Source of the DNA: an uncultured Steroidobacter sp.
Lineage (GTDB): Bacteria; Pseudomonadota; Gammaproteobacteria; Steroidobacterales; Steroidobacteraceae
Direction of reading: 5' to 3'
NCBI GenBank assembly: GCA_946478975.1
Contig: CAMLEO010000130.1
Span: forward strand, 1 to 17,859
DNA length: 17,859 nt
Positions 1 to 4,804 of the stretch are shown here, in pieces (positions within the stretch are counted from its first letter, which is position 1; each line of letters starts with the position of its first letter). The notes beneath the pieces were generated by a model. That model was not told the origin of the DNA, did no database searches, and saw only the letters and a program-made list of their open reading frames with translations. The position numbers were made by a program, and so were the translations under genes.

Positions 1-953
1 ATCGTGAGCCTTCGAAACAATGGAACGAGTTGCGCGCTGAAGGAATATCGGCGTACGAACGCGATCGTCGCGCGATTCTGGCGATGGCGGGCACGTATCG
101 GGTGACGTTTGATTTCCTCGAAGTCGTGCCGTTCGCCGTGCAAGACAAACCGGTTGCGCCGTATCAGTCGTGGGGCACGGAAAAAGTTTATGTCGACAGT
201 GACGATGGCAAGGCGATCAGCCTCGTGCACATTCTGGAGATGCGCATCGTGCAGAAGGATGGATCGATCAGCGAGCCGATGGTGACCAAACATTGGCGCC
301 AGGACTGGCAGTACGAGCCGACGTACATCGTGGAGTATCGCGGGCGAGATCAGTGGACGCGTCGAAAGCTCGATGGCGCGCAAGCGAAGGGCGCGTGGTT
401 ACAAACGGTGTATCAAGTCGATGAGTCGCCGCGTTATGCGAGCCTCGGACGTTGGGAACATTCGGCGAGCTTTTCCAGCTGGCTGAGCGGCGATACATGG
501 CGGCCGCTGCCCCGACGTGAGTGGAGTGTGCGAGATGACTATCAAGTGCTCGTTGGCACGAATCGTCACACCATCGGGCCGACCGGATGGGTGCAGGAAG
601 AAAACAATCTCAAGACGGTGCTGACGGAAGCTCGCGCACTCGATCCAGCGAAGCCGTACGTTGCGCGCGAATATGGAGTCGCCCGGTACGAGCGCATTCG
701 CGACGCGGATTTCGCGCAAGCCGACGAGTATTACGGCAAGACCAAACAATTTTGGGATCAAGTGCGCGACGCGTGGGCGCAGGTGTTCAGCAAACGAGGC
801 GAAGTCACATTGAAGGGGCCGGTCGACAAGCTCGGTTTGTTTCATCCGCTGTTCGCGCAAGCGGATGCGATTGCGGAGCAGGGCGCGAAGGCCAGCGAGC
901 AGAACGCGACGGTCATTCAGGACGCGCTGAAGAACATGGGCGCGGTTCATTAA
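1..953 (+). CDS. DUF6607 family protein, 5'-truncated by window edge
   Basis: The reading frame is open from the first bases to a TAA at 951-953. The TTG at 30 is only the first start-like codon, because the frame runs on upstream, so the true start and any signal peptide lie outside the window. From memory the sequence resembles the DUF6607 family: an N-terminal DRRAILAMAGTYRVTFDF motif, then V-x-Y-x-S-W-G-T-E-K-V, a Q-D-W-Q-Y-E-P segment, and a W-S-V-R-D-D-Y region followed by G-P-T-G-W-V-Q-E-E-N-N. No enzymatic function is established for the family and I cannot assign one. It lies 90 bp upstream of hemP on the same strand, but a Fur-type operator separates the two, so hemP probably has its own promoter. 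A role in iron or heme handling would be inference from neighbourhood only. The family call is moderately secure and coding status is secure. Confidence 0.75.
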   Translation, partial: REPSKQWNELRAEGISAYERDRRAILAMAGTYRVTFDFLEVVPFAVQDKPVAPYQSWGTEKVYVDSDDGKAISLVHILEMRIVQKDGSISEPMVTKHWRQDWQYEPTYIVEYRGRDQWTRRKLDGAQAKGAWLQTVYQVDESPRYASLGRWEHSASFSSWLSGDTWRPLPRREWSVRDDYQVLVGTNRHTIGPTGWVQEENNLKTVLTEARALDPAKPYVAREYGVARYERIRDADFAQADEYYGKTKQFWDQVRDAWAQVFSKRGEVTLKGPVDKLGLFHPLFAQADAIAEQGAKASEQNATVIQDALKNMGAVH

Positions 954-1019
954 TAGCGTCAGGGGCGCTGAACAATCGGCAAAAAAAGCTTTGAGGCCCA
1001 AAGGGGCTTGCTTTGTTAT

Positions 1020-1034
1020 TGAGAAGCATTATCA
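1020..1034. promoter_or_regulatory. Fur box upstream of hemP
   Basis: TGAGAAGCATTATCA matches the 7-1-7 Fur consensus TGATAAT-N-ATTATCA at 12 of 14 arm positions, and the right arm is perfect. It overlaps a possible sigma-70 -10 element, TATCAT at 1030-1035, which has a weak TTGCTT at 1008-1013 sixteen bases upstream. This is the usual layout for iron repression: Fur with Fe2+ would block RNA polymerase when iron is sufficient. The next gene downstream is hemP, which is often Fur-regulated in Proteobacteria, so site and target fit together. Confidence 0.75.
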
Positions 1035-1043
1035 TTTGGACCC

Positions 1044-1244
1044 ATGCTGCACACCCAACCGAAAACCCCTCTCCGCTCTGCGGAGGTTCGATCGCCGGCC
1101 GCCGAGGTCGCTCGCGTGCCGGCGATTCCTTTACTGCGTTCCGAAGAGCTCTTCGGCAAGGCGCGGGAAATTTTGATCGAGCACAGCGGCGGTTTTTATC
1201 GCCTGCGCGTGACTCACAGTAACAAGCTCATCCTGACCAAGTAA
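1044..1244 (+). CDS. hemP: Hemin uptake protein HemP/HmuP
   Basis: This small protein (66 aa from the ATG at 1044) ends in the HemP signature: R-S-E-E-L-F, then E-I-L-I-E-H-S-G-G-F-Y-R-L-R, then K-L-I-L-T-K at the extreme C-terminus. HemP/HmuP proteins are linked to heme uptake, and in some bacteria they are needed to switch on the heme receptor gene; the role here is inferred from the family. The start is uncertain. ATG 1044 lies 9 bases after the Fur box with no good Shine-Dalgarno, and a promoter under the Fur box would leave almost no leader. A GTG at 1116 has GAGG eight bases upstream (1104-1107) and would give 42 residues, which covers the whole conserved domain. The N-terminal 24 residues are Pro/Arg/Ser-rich and look unconserved. 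A terminator follows at once, so hemP is probably monocistronic. Confidence 0.88.
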   Translation: MLHTQPKTPLRSAEVRSPAAEVARVPAIPLLRSEELFGKAREILIEHSGGFYRLRVTHSNKLILTK

Positions 1245-1266
1245 GCCCGGCTCTCGCCGGGCTTTT
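1244..1266 (+). terminator. Rho-independent terminator after hemP
   Basis: A perfect 8-bp stem, AGCCCGGC (1244-1251) with GCCGGGCT (1256-1263), closes a TCTC loop and runs into TTTT (1263-1266). The stem begins in the last base of the hemP stop codon. It should end the hemP transcript and separate it from the small ORFs downstream. Confidence 0.88.
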
Positions 1267-1332
1267 GCGTCCAGCCCGCCATCGTCGCCGCTCGAGCGAC
1301 GCAGCCAGCTACTTCAAATGAGCGAGGTAGCT

Positions 1333-1527
1333 GTGTCCACGCCTTCCTGGATGTTTGTTTTCGCGCTCGCCACTTGGTTGTTGGCCGTCGCGCTGGTCTA
1401 TTCGGCTTCGCCGCGACAACGATGGTTGCGCGTGTCGCTCCCTTCGTTTCCTAGTTACGTGAGCGCATTGCTGGCCGCAGTGGTGGGACTGAAGGCGTGG
1501 AGCGAGGCGTTGCGCCTATGGTTTTGA
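1333..1527 (+). CDS. Small putative two-helix membrane protein
   Basis: I do not recognise this protein with confidence. It has two hydrophobic stretches: W-M-F-V-F-A-L-A-T-W-L-L-A-V-A-L-V-Y near the N-terminus and Y-V-S-A-L-L-A-A-V-V-G-L in the C-terminal half. A basic S-P-R-Q-R-W-L-R loop lies between them, so a two-pass inner-membrane hairpin is likely. I prefer the GTG at 1333 because GAGG (1324-1327) lies five bases upstream. The ATG at 1318 would add five residues but has no Shine-Dalgarno. It follows hemP, and its Y-x-A-S-P-R-Q-R segment faintly recalls small membrane proteins found beside PepSY-type iron-uptake genes, but that is memory-level similarity only. Its stop overlaps the start of the next ORF by 10 bases, which suggests translational coupling. 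Confidence 0.55.
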   Translation: MSTPSWMFVFALATWLLAVALVYSASPRQRWLRVSLPSFPSYVSALLAAVVGLKAWSEALRLWF

Positions 1528-1709
1528 CTCGGGTGATGACAGACGACGATCGCGGCCTGGAGGTCGCGCAGCTGCAGTCGGTGCTGCAACGGATTCAAAG
1601 CGCGTTGCGCGATGTACCGCTGGCGCAGCGGGAGTACATCGCGAACGCTTTGTTGACCCTAGCGGTTTCGCGTCAGACGGATGCCAGCACGCGAGCGGCG
1701 CGCGGCTGA
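1518..1709 (+). CDS. Small hypothetical protein, convergent overlap with flgN
   Basis: Unrecognised. From ATG 1518 it encodes 63 aa; a GTG at 1497 in the same frame would add seven. The ATG lies inside the last codons of the preceding membrane-protein ORF, so the two may be coupled. Predicted content is mostly alpha-helical: a run rich in Leu, Gln, Arg and Ala (V-A-Q-L-Q-S-V-L-Q-R-I-Q-S-A-L), then Y-I-A-N-A-L-L-T-L-A, then a polar tail. No transmembrane segment or catalytic motif is visible. Its last 37 bases overlap the 3' end of flgN on the other strand. A strong inverted repeat at 1608-1643 lies inside it, so the apparent reading frame could be incidental to a structured 3' region. Coding status is uncertain. 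Confidence 0.42.
   Translation: MVLTRVMTDDDRGLEVAQLQSVLQRIQSALRDVPLAQREYIANALLTLAVSRQTDASTRAARG
1608..1643. repeat. Strong stem-loop between convergent transcripts
   Basis: CGCGATGTAC (1608-1617) and GTACATCGCG (1634-1643) are perfect 10-bp inverted arms. Inside them CGCTG (1618-1622) and CAGCG (1626-1630) pair around a GCG triloop, leaving only GGA (1631-1633) unpaired: 15 base pairs in 36 bases. On the minus strand it lies 30 bases past the flgN stop codon, where a 3'-end structure for flgMN mRNA would be expected. No U-tract follows on either strand, so it is not a standard intrinsic terminator. Confidence 0.6.
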
Positions 1710-2158
1710 GTTTCGAACGCGCCCTGGCGTCCGTAAACTTTTGGCTGACCGGCGCGGCCGGTGACGATGTCGAGCATGCCTTGCACGCGATTCAAACGCG
1801 CGGTGACCAGGGCACCATTGCGATCGTTTGCTGAGCGGCAACGATCGGCGCGCTCGGCGCAAGCGGCCCAGCGACGGCGCAATGCTTTAGTCGGATCGCA
1901 CCAAGCGAGGATGCGGTCAAGGCCGGTTTTATCGGCGGGAACATTCAACGCACGGCACAGCGAGCGCCGGTCGTCTTCAATGCGCATCAAGACGCCGATG
2001 CAGTTCTGACGCGCGACGCCGGTGCGATCGAGGCCTTCGATGTCGTTCGCGACCAGCAACTCATGTTCGCGGTCGAGCAGTTGTTGTAACTGATCGAGCG
2101 TGCCGGATTCTTCGGCAATCAATTTATCGAGCGTATGGCGACAGACAACCGGATCCAC
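1673..2158 (-). CDS. flgN: Flagellar export chaperone FlgN
   Basis: A 161-aa, mostly helical protein. FlgN is a cytosolic type III export chaperone that binds the C-termini of the hook-filament junction proteins FlgK and FlgL and delivers them to the export gate. The call rests on the long amphipathic helix (T-L-D-Q-L-Q-Q-L-L-D-R-E-H-E-L-L), the family-typical C-terminal G-Q-P-K-V-Y-G-R-Q-G segment, and its place directly after flgM. Start is GTG 2158; AAGGAGA (2167-2161) is strong but only 2-3 bases away, and no other usable start is in frame. It lies 51 bases after flgM, so the two are probably cotranscribed from the FliA promoter upstream of flgM. Its 3' end overlaps a small convergent ORF by 37 bases. 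Confidence 0.9.
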   Translation of the reverse strand: MDPVVCRHTLDKLIAEESGTLDQLQQLLDREHELLVANDIEGLDRTGVARQNCIGVLMRIEDDRRSLCRALNVPADKTGLDRILAWCDPTKALRRRWAACAERADRCRSANDRNGALVTARLNRVQGMLDIVTGRAGQPKVYGRQGAFETQPRAARVLASV

Positions 2159-2209
2159 GATCTCTCCTTACGTCGTCGAAAGGGCCTGCGGCCGCTTTCG
2201 ACCAGAAAA

Positions 2210-2521
2210 CTAGCGGGCTGCTCCCAATTCCCGATCCATGCGGAGCAGTTTATCGGCGATGCGCTCCGGCACCACCTGGTAACTACCGTCTTCGATTGCC
2301 GAGCGGATCGCGGCGACTTTCGCCTCGTTCACGACCGGCAAGCTGTTCACCGTCTGTTCCAGCGACGCCAGCTGGCGCGCCTGGTCAGTAATCTGCACAG
2401 GACTGGCTGGCTTGCCCGCCGCTTCGGGGGCATTGGCCACGCCATCGCGTGCTCGCGACACCGACTTGTCGGTGCCGATCTGCACAGCGGGGTTCTGGTA
2501 ACCGGTGATTTTGGTCGTCAC
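2210..2521 (-). CDS. flgM: Anti-sigma-28 factor FlgM
   Basis: A 103-aa protein with the FlgM layout. A disordered polar N-terminal half carries export information. The C-terminal half has the FliA-binding helices: V-Q-I-T-D-Q-A-R-Q-L, then K-V-A-A-I-R-S-A-I-E-D-G-S-Y-Q-V, then E-R-I-A-D-K-L-L-R-M-D. FlgM holds FliA inactive in the cytoplasm until the completed hook-basal body exports it, which delays flagellin and cap expression. Start is GTG 2521 with GAGGAGA seven bases upstream. A near-consensus FliA promoter at 2598-2624 drives it, so FliA activates its own inhibitor, the usual feedback loop. flgN follows downstream. Confidence 0.93.
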   Translation of the reverse strand: MTTKITGYQNPAVQIGTDKSVSRARDGVANAPEAAGKPASPVQITDQARQLASLEQTVNSLPVVNEAKVAAIRSAIEDGSYQVVPERIADKLLRMDRELGAAR

Positions 2522-2826
2522 GTCCCGATCTCCTCAAAAGGGCCGAAGGAGCTCCATGTCTTTCGGCTGCGGCGACAACAACGCCGCTCGATGAGAGTTA
2601 GCGGCCGCAATTCTGAGAACTTTAGCAACCTCATCGGCCACGGCCTCAGAGGGGCCTTAGGGGAATCTCGCAAGTGCGCCCGCTTGACGTGAGAATAGGT
2701 CAAATCACCGTGTTTCCAGCCCTCCCGCACCCCGATGGGGGTTAACAAAACTTTGTGAGTCGTCGCACATCGACACCACAGGGAATCCCTGAGTGTCAGA
2801 AATCCGCCGCGCTCGTGAGCGTGTAT
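2522..2826 (-). other. flgA-flgM intergenic region (305 bp)
   Basis: This gap between the flgA stop and the flgM start holds the FliA promoter for flgM and the flgM Shine-Dalgarno. I see no gene in it. A small hairpin, ACCCC-GATG-GGGGT (2729-2742), and a GGCCTC/GGGGCC inverted repeat near 2649-2664 lie between flgA and the promoter. Neither is followed by a T-tract on the minus strand, so termination after flgA is not clear and read-through from flgA into flgMN remains possible. Confidence 0.6.
2598..2624 (-). promoter_or_regulatory. FliA (sigma-28) promoter of flgMN
   Basis: Read on the minus strand: TAAAGTTC (2624-2617), an 11-base spacer, GCCGCTAA (2605-2598). The enteric FliA consensus is TAAAGTTT-N11-GCCGATAA, so 7 of 8 bases match in each element with exact spacing. 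It lies about 75 bases before the flgM start codon. Confidence 0.9.
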
Positions 2827-3552
2827 TTAGAAACCGACTCGCACTGCGCCGTCACTTTCCACCACACCTTCCACAATCTTGAGCGAGCTCACATTCTGGA
2901 CCCGCACACGGTCCGATTCGGCGCCTTCAGTCAGCGCCTGGCCTTGAGCGCGGATCTGCACCGGACCGTTGGCGGCGATCAGCGTGACCTGCTGGCCACG
3001 ACGCACGAGCAAGTCCGGCACGAGCATATCGACCGTGAGCGCCGTTCCGACAGGCAGAGCGCGTTTGAGTCGGTGGCCCTGCAGGCTCGAGATGTCATTG
3101 ATGAAAGTCGAGGCGGAGCCGGGCATGCGGCGGACCTGCGGCTCGACGTCGGCAAGCTCCACGCGCGAGCGGCGAGCCAACGGCCGGCGGAGCACCAGCA
3201 CCGACACTTCGACTTCCACCGTCACCGGCACATAAATAGTCCAGGAGTTCGTTTGCGGGCAGCGCACGCCGATGGTCAGGCGAGCGGCGGTCATGCCCGT
3301 GCCTTGTGAGAAGGCTTCGAGCGGCGATGCGCACTGGTCCAGGCGCAGGCGCGGATCCAAGCGTCCGGCCGTCACAAAATGTTTGGCGGAGCTTTCCGGC
3401 AGGGAAGCCCGTACGAACTGCTCGGCGGCCGCCTGAATCGATTCGGGCGATTGCACACCGGCGCTCGCATTCGCTGCAAACAGCAGCGCGGCGAGGGCTC
3501 CGAGAATAAAACGATAGCTGATCACGTTAGCGGTCGAAGAATGTCGTCTCAT
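2827..3552 (-). CDS. flgA: Flagellar P-ring assembly chaperone FlgA
   Basis: A periplasmic chaperone that helps FlgI subunits form the P ring in the peptidoglycan layer. From ATG 3552 it is 241 aa. A signal peptide (basic M-R-R-H, hydrophobic F-I-L-G-A-L-A-A-L-L-F, cleavage after A-N-A-S-A near residue 31) is followed by a variable N-domain. The SAF/ChapFlgA domain fills the C-terminal half: V-L-R-R-P-L-A-R, Q-G-H-R-L-K-R-A-L-P-V-G-T-A-L, V-R-R-G-Q-Q-V-T-L. The frame opens further upstream to 3651, but that extension crosses the sigma-54 promoter and would precede the signal peptide, so it is rejected. The start remains slightly uncertain: the predicted sigma-54 transcription start near 3560 leaves an 8-base leader. 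A GTG at 3525, giving M-I-S-Y-R-F-I-L-G, is the alternative. The gene is divergent from flgB. Confidence 0.93.
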   Translation of the reverse strand: MRRHSSTANVISYRFILGALAALLFAANASAGVQSPESIQAAAEQFVRASLPESSAKHFVTAGRLDPRLRLDQCASPLEAFSQGTGMTAARLTIGVRCPQTNSWTIYVPVTVEVEVSVLVLRRPLARRSRVELADVEPQVRRMPGSASTFINDISSLQGHRLKRALPVGTALTVDMLVPDLLVRRGQQVTLIAANGPVQIRAQGQALTEGAESDRVRVQNVSSLKIVEGVVESDGAVRVGF

Positions 3553-3570
3553 TGACGCTGCCTGGAATAA

Positions 3571-3586
3571 AGCAAGGGAAATGCCA
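3571..3586 (-). promoter_or_regulatory. Sigma-54 promoter of flgA
   Basis: Minus-strand sequence TGGCAT-TTCCC-TTGCT fits the RpoN consensus TGGCAY-N5-TTGCW, with GG (-24) and GC (-12) separated by the required 10 bases. The predicted start near 3560 is only about 8 bases from the flgA ATG at 3552, which is unusually short and raises the flgA start question. Confidence 0.78.
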
Positions 3587-3669
3587 GATACCGCGCACGT
3601 CGCCGGATCACGCGGGGAGCTTGCGAGCCCGCCGCACGAACTGTGACGCATGCAACAAATCGTCTCGAT

Positions 3670-3688
3670 GTGACATCGCCGATGTCAC
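3670..3688. promoter_or_regulatory. Perfect 19-bp palindrome, candidate activator site
   Basis: GTGACATCGCCGATGTCAC has two perfect 9-bp arms around a single central C (3679). It is centred about 119 bases upstream of the predicted flgA start and about 212 upstream of the predicted flgB start, within the usual range for sigma-54 enhancer-binding proteins. It does not fit the CRP pattern TGTGA-N6-TCACA. Which regulator binds it is unknown. Confidence 0.55.
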
Positions 3689-3760
3689 CACTCAATCAAT
3701 AGCGGTCGTTGCAAACATTCCGCCGCGTGCGTCTTGCCGCCGTCGTTCGCGACTTGCCGG

Positions 3761-3778
3761 GCGGCAATTCGTTGCCGC
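3761..3778. repeat. Inverted repeat with TTCG loop
   Basis: GCGGCAA (3761-3767) and TTGCCGC (3772-3778) are perfect arms around TTCG, and the stem can extend to 3759-3780 with one G-U pair. The right arm contains the third of three TTGCCG direct repeats (3734-3739, 3754-3759, 3772-3777), spaced 20 and 18 bases apart. No T-tract follows, so a DNA-binding site is as likely as an RNA structure. Confidence 0.45.
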
Positions 3779-3864
3779 TCGCGCGTGACGCAGGTCGCGG
3801 GATTTTTGTTTGCTCATGCTTCCGATCCGCCCGGGCGCAAGGAACGGCGCGCTTTCTGTGGAGG

Positions 3865-3880
3865 TGGCACGCGCCTTGCT
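3865..3880 (+). promoter_or_regulatory. Sigma-54 promoter of the flgB operon
   Basis: TGGCACG-CGCC-TTGCT is a full match to the RpoN consensus TGGCACR-N4-TTGCW with correct GG/GC spacing. The predicted start near 3891 gives a 27-base leader to the flgB ATG at 3918. It excludes the ATGs at 3810 and 3885 as flgB starts, since both lie upstream of that start. Confidence 0.93.
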
Positions 3881-3917
3881 AACCATGTTCGCAGACAGTT
3901 TTCTGGCGGATGCAGTT

Positions 3918-4331
3918 ATGCCGATCGGTCTGGACAAGTATCTCGGAGTGCACGCGCAGGCGTTGAACCTGCGCTCACAACGTACCGAGTTGCTCGCCGC
4001 GAATCTCGCGAACGCGGATACGCCGGGCTACCGCGCACGTGACATCGACTTCAAGGCTGCGATGGCGCAGGCAAGTGGCGGCAGCAATGCGACGCCTGCT
4101 GTGCGTCTGCAGACCACCAATGCCGGGCACATCGGCCCACAACTGGTTAACGGCGCGCCCGCTCCGGAGCTGAAGTATCGGACTCCGCTCGCGCCTTCGC
4201 TCGATGGCAACACTGTCGATGCTCAATTAGAGCAGGCGGCGTTTGCGGAGAACACTGTTCGCTATCAAGCGACACTGTCGTTTTTGAGCGCCAAGTTTCG
4301 CGGTCTCATGACTGCGATTACCGGGCAATAA
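3918..4331 (+). CDS. flgB: Flagellar proximal rod protein FlgB
   Basis: FlgB forms part of the proximal rod crossing the periplasm above the MS ring. From ATG 3918 it is 137 aa, the usual family length, and starts M-P-I-G-L-D-K-Y-L-G-V-H-A-Q-A-L, which matches the family N-terminus. The rod signature follows: E-L-L-A-A-N-L-A-N-A-D-T-P-G-Y, then A-R-D-I-D-F. The C-terminus has V-R-Y-Q-A-T-L-S-F-L-S-A-K-F-R-G-L. GGCGGA (3905-3910) lies seven bases upstream of this ATG. The open frame begins at 3810 but the extra 36 residues are not family-like and cross the sigma-54 promoter. This is the first gene of the flgBCDEFGHIJ operon. Confidence 0.95.
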   Translation: MPIGLDKYLGVHAQALNLRSQRTELLAANLANADTPGYRARDIDFKAAMAQASGGSNATPAVRLQTTNAGHIGPQLVNGAPAPELKYRTPLAPSLDGNTVDAQLEQAAFAENTVRYQATLSFLSAKFRGLMTAITGQ

Positions 4332-4344
4332 CTGGCCGGCCAGT
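4331..4344. repeat. 14-bp palindrome in flgB-flgC gap
   Basis: ACTGGCCGGCCAGT is a perfect palindrome that begins in the last base of the flgB stop codon. With no loop it is a poor RNA hairpin. It may be chance in GC-rich DNA or a minor processing or pausing site. Confidence 0.3.
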
Positions 4345-4375
4345 GAGCCGAAACAGTCAGGCGAGACGTTAAATC

Positions 4376-4789
4376 ATGTCCTCATTCAAGATTTTCGATA
4401 TCGCAGGCTCGGGCATGAGCGCGCAGTCGGTGCGCCTCAACACCACCGCCAGCAATCTCGCCAACGCCGAGAGCGTGAGCGGCGACCCCAACACGGTTTA
4501 CAAGGCCAAGCACCCGCTGTTCGAAGCGATCCGCAACGGCCTCGGCAAGGACGCGTCCAGCACCGGCGTTGCGGTGAAAGGAATATTCGAGAACCAGGCG
4601 CCGCCGAGCGCGCGCTACGAGCCGGGCAATCCGCTGGCGGATACCAACGGCTATGTCTATTCGCCCAACGTCAACAGCGTGGAAGAGATGGTCGACATGA
4701 TCTCGGCGTCGCGTTCGTATCAGAACAACGTCGAAGTGATGAACACCGCCAAGGACATGATGTTGGCCACGCTGCGGCTCGGCCAGTAA
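4376..4789 (+). CDS. flgC: Flagellar proximal rod protein FlgC
   Basis: A second proximal rod subunit, 137 aa. The N-terminal rod motif reads M-S-A-Q-S-V-R-L-N-T-T-A-S-N-L-A-N-A-E-S, followed by the FlgC-typical A-K-H-P-L-F-E. The conserved C-terminal block is Y-S-P-N-V-N-S-V-E-E-M-V-D-M-I, then S-R-S-Y-Q-N-N-V-E-V-M-N-T-A-K-D. These two ends form the coiled-coil rod core in axial proteins. It follows flgB after 44 bases and precedes flgD by 15. The Shine-Dalgarno is weak (GCGAG about 11 bases upstream), so translational dependence on flgB is possible. Confidence 0.97.
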   Translation: MSSFKIFDIAGSGMSAQSVRLNTTASNLANAESVSGDPNTVYKAKHPLFEAIRNGLGKDASSTGVAVKGIFENQAPPSARYEPGNPLADTNGYVYSPNVNSVEEMVDMISASRSYQNNVEVMNTAKDMMLATLRLGQ

Positions 4790-4804
4790 CGGGAGTTTTG
4801 AGCT

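Larger units (their letters stand above)
3553..3917. promoter_or_regulatory. Divergent flgA/flgB control region
   Basis: This 365-bp region has no credible gene. It holds two outward-facing sigma-54 promoters (3571-3586 minus, 3865-3880 plus), a perfect 19-bp palindrome (3670-3688), three TTGCCG direct repeats (3734, 3754, 3772) and a TTCG-loop inverted repeat (3761-3778). The layout suggests that one enhancer-binding protein, FleQ- or FlrC-like, could serve both promoters; this is inference. The plus-strand frame opening at 3810 is only a 5' extension of flgB across the promoter. Confidence 0.75.

Noticed and set aside
985..1016. Possible terminator after the DUF6607-type gene (AGGCCC-AAA-GGGGCT region)
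   Set aside because: Only a short interrupted stem forms, with a G-G mismatch, and no continuous T-tract follows at the right distance.
2518..2748. 76-codon minus-strand frame just upstream of flgM
   Set aside because: It runs through the FliA promoter of flgM, is Arg-rich and unconserved in appearance, and overlaps the flgM start.
2729..2758. FliA-like -35 (CAAAGTTT on the minus strand) downstream of flgA
   Set aside because: The -35 word is good but nothing like GCCGATAA occurs 11 bases downstream.
2755..3309. 184-codon plus-strand frame opposite flgA
   Set aside because: Antisense to the FlgA SAF domain; no motif.
3810..3917. 36-residue N-terminal extension of FlgB
   Set aside because: It contains the sigma-54 promoter and lies upstream of the predicted transcription start. 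FlgB from ATG 3918 has the family length and N-terminus.
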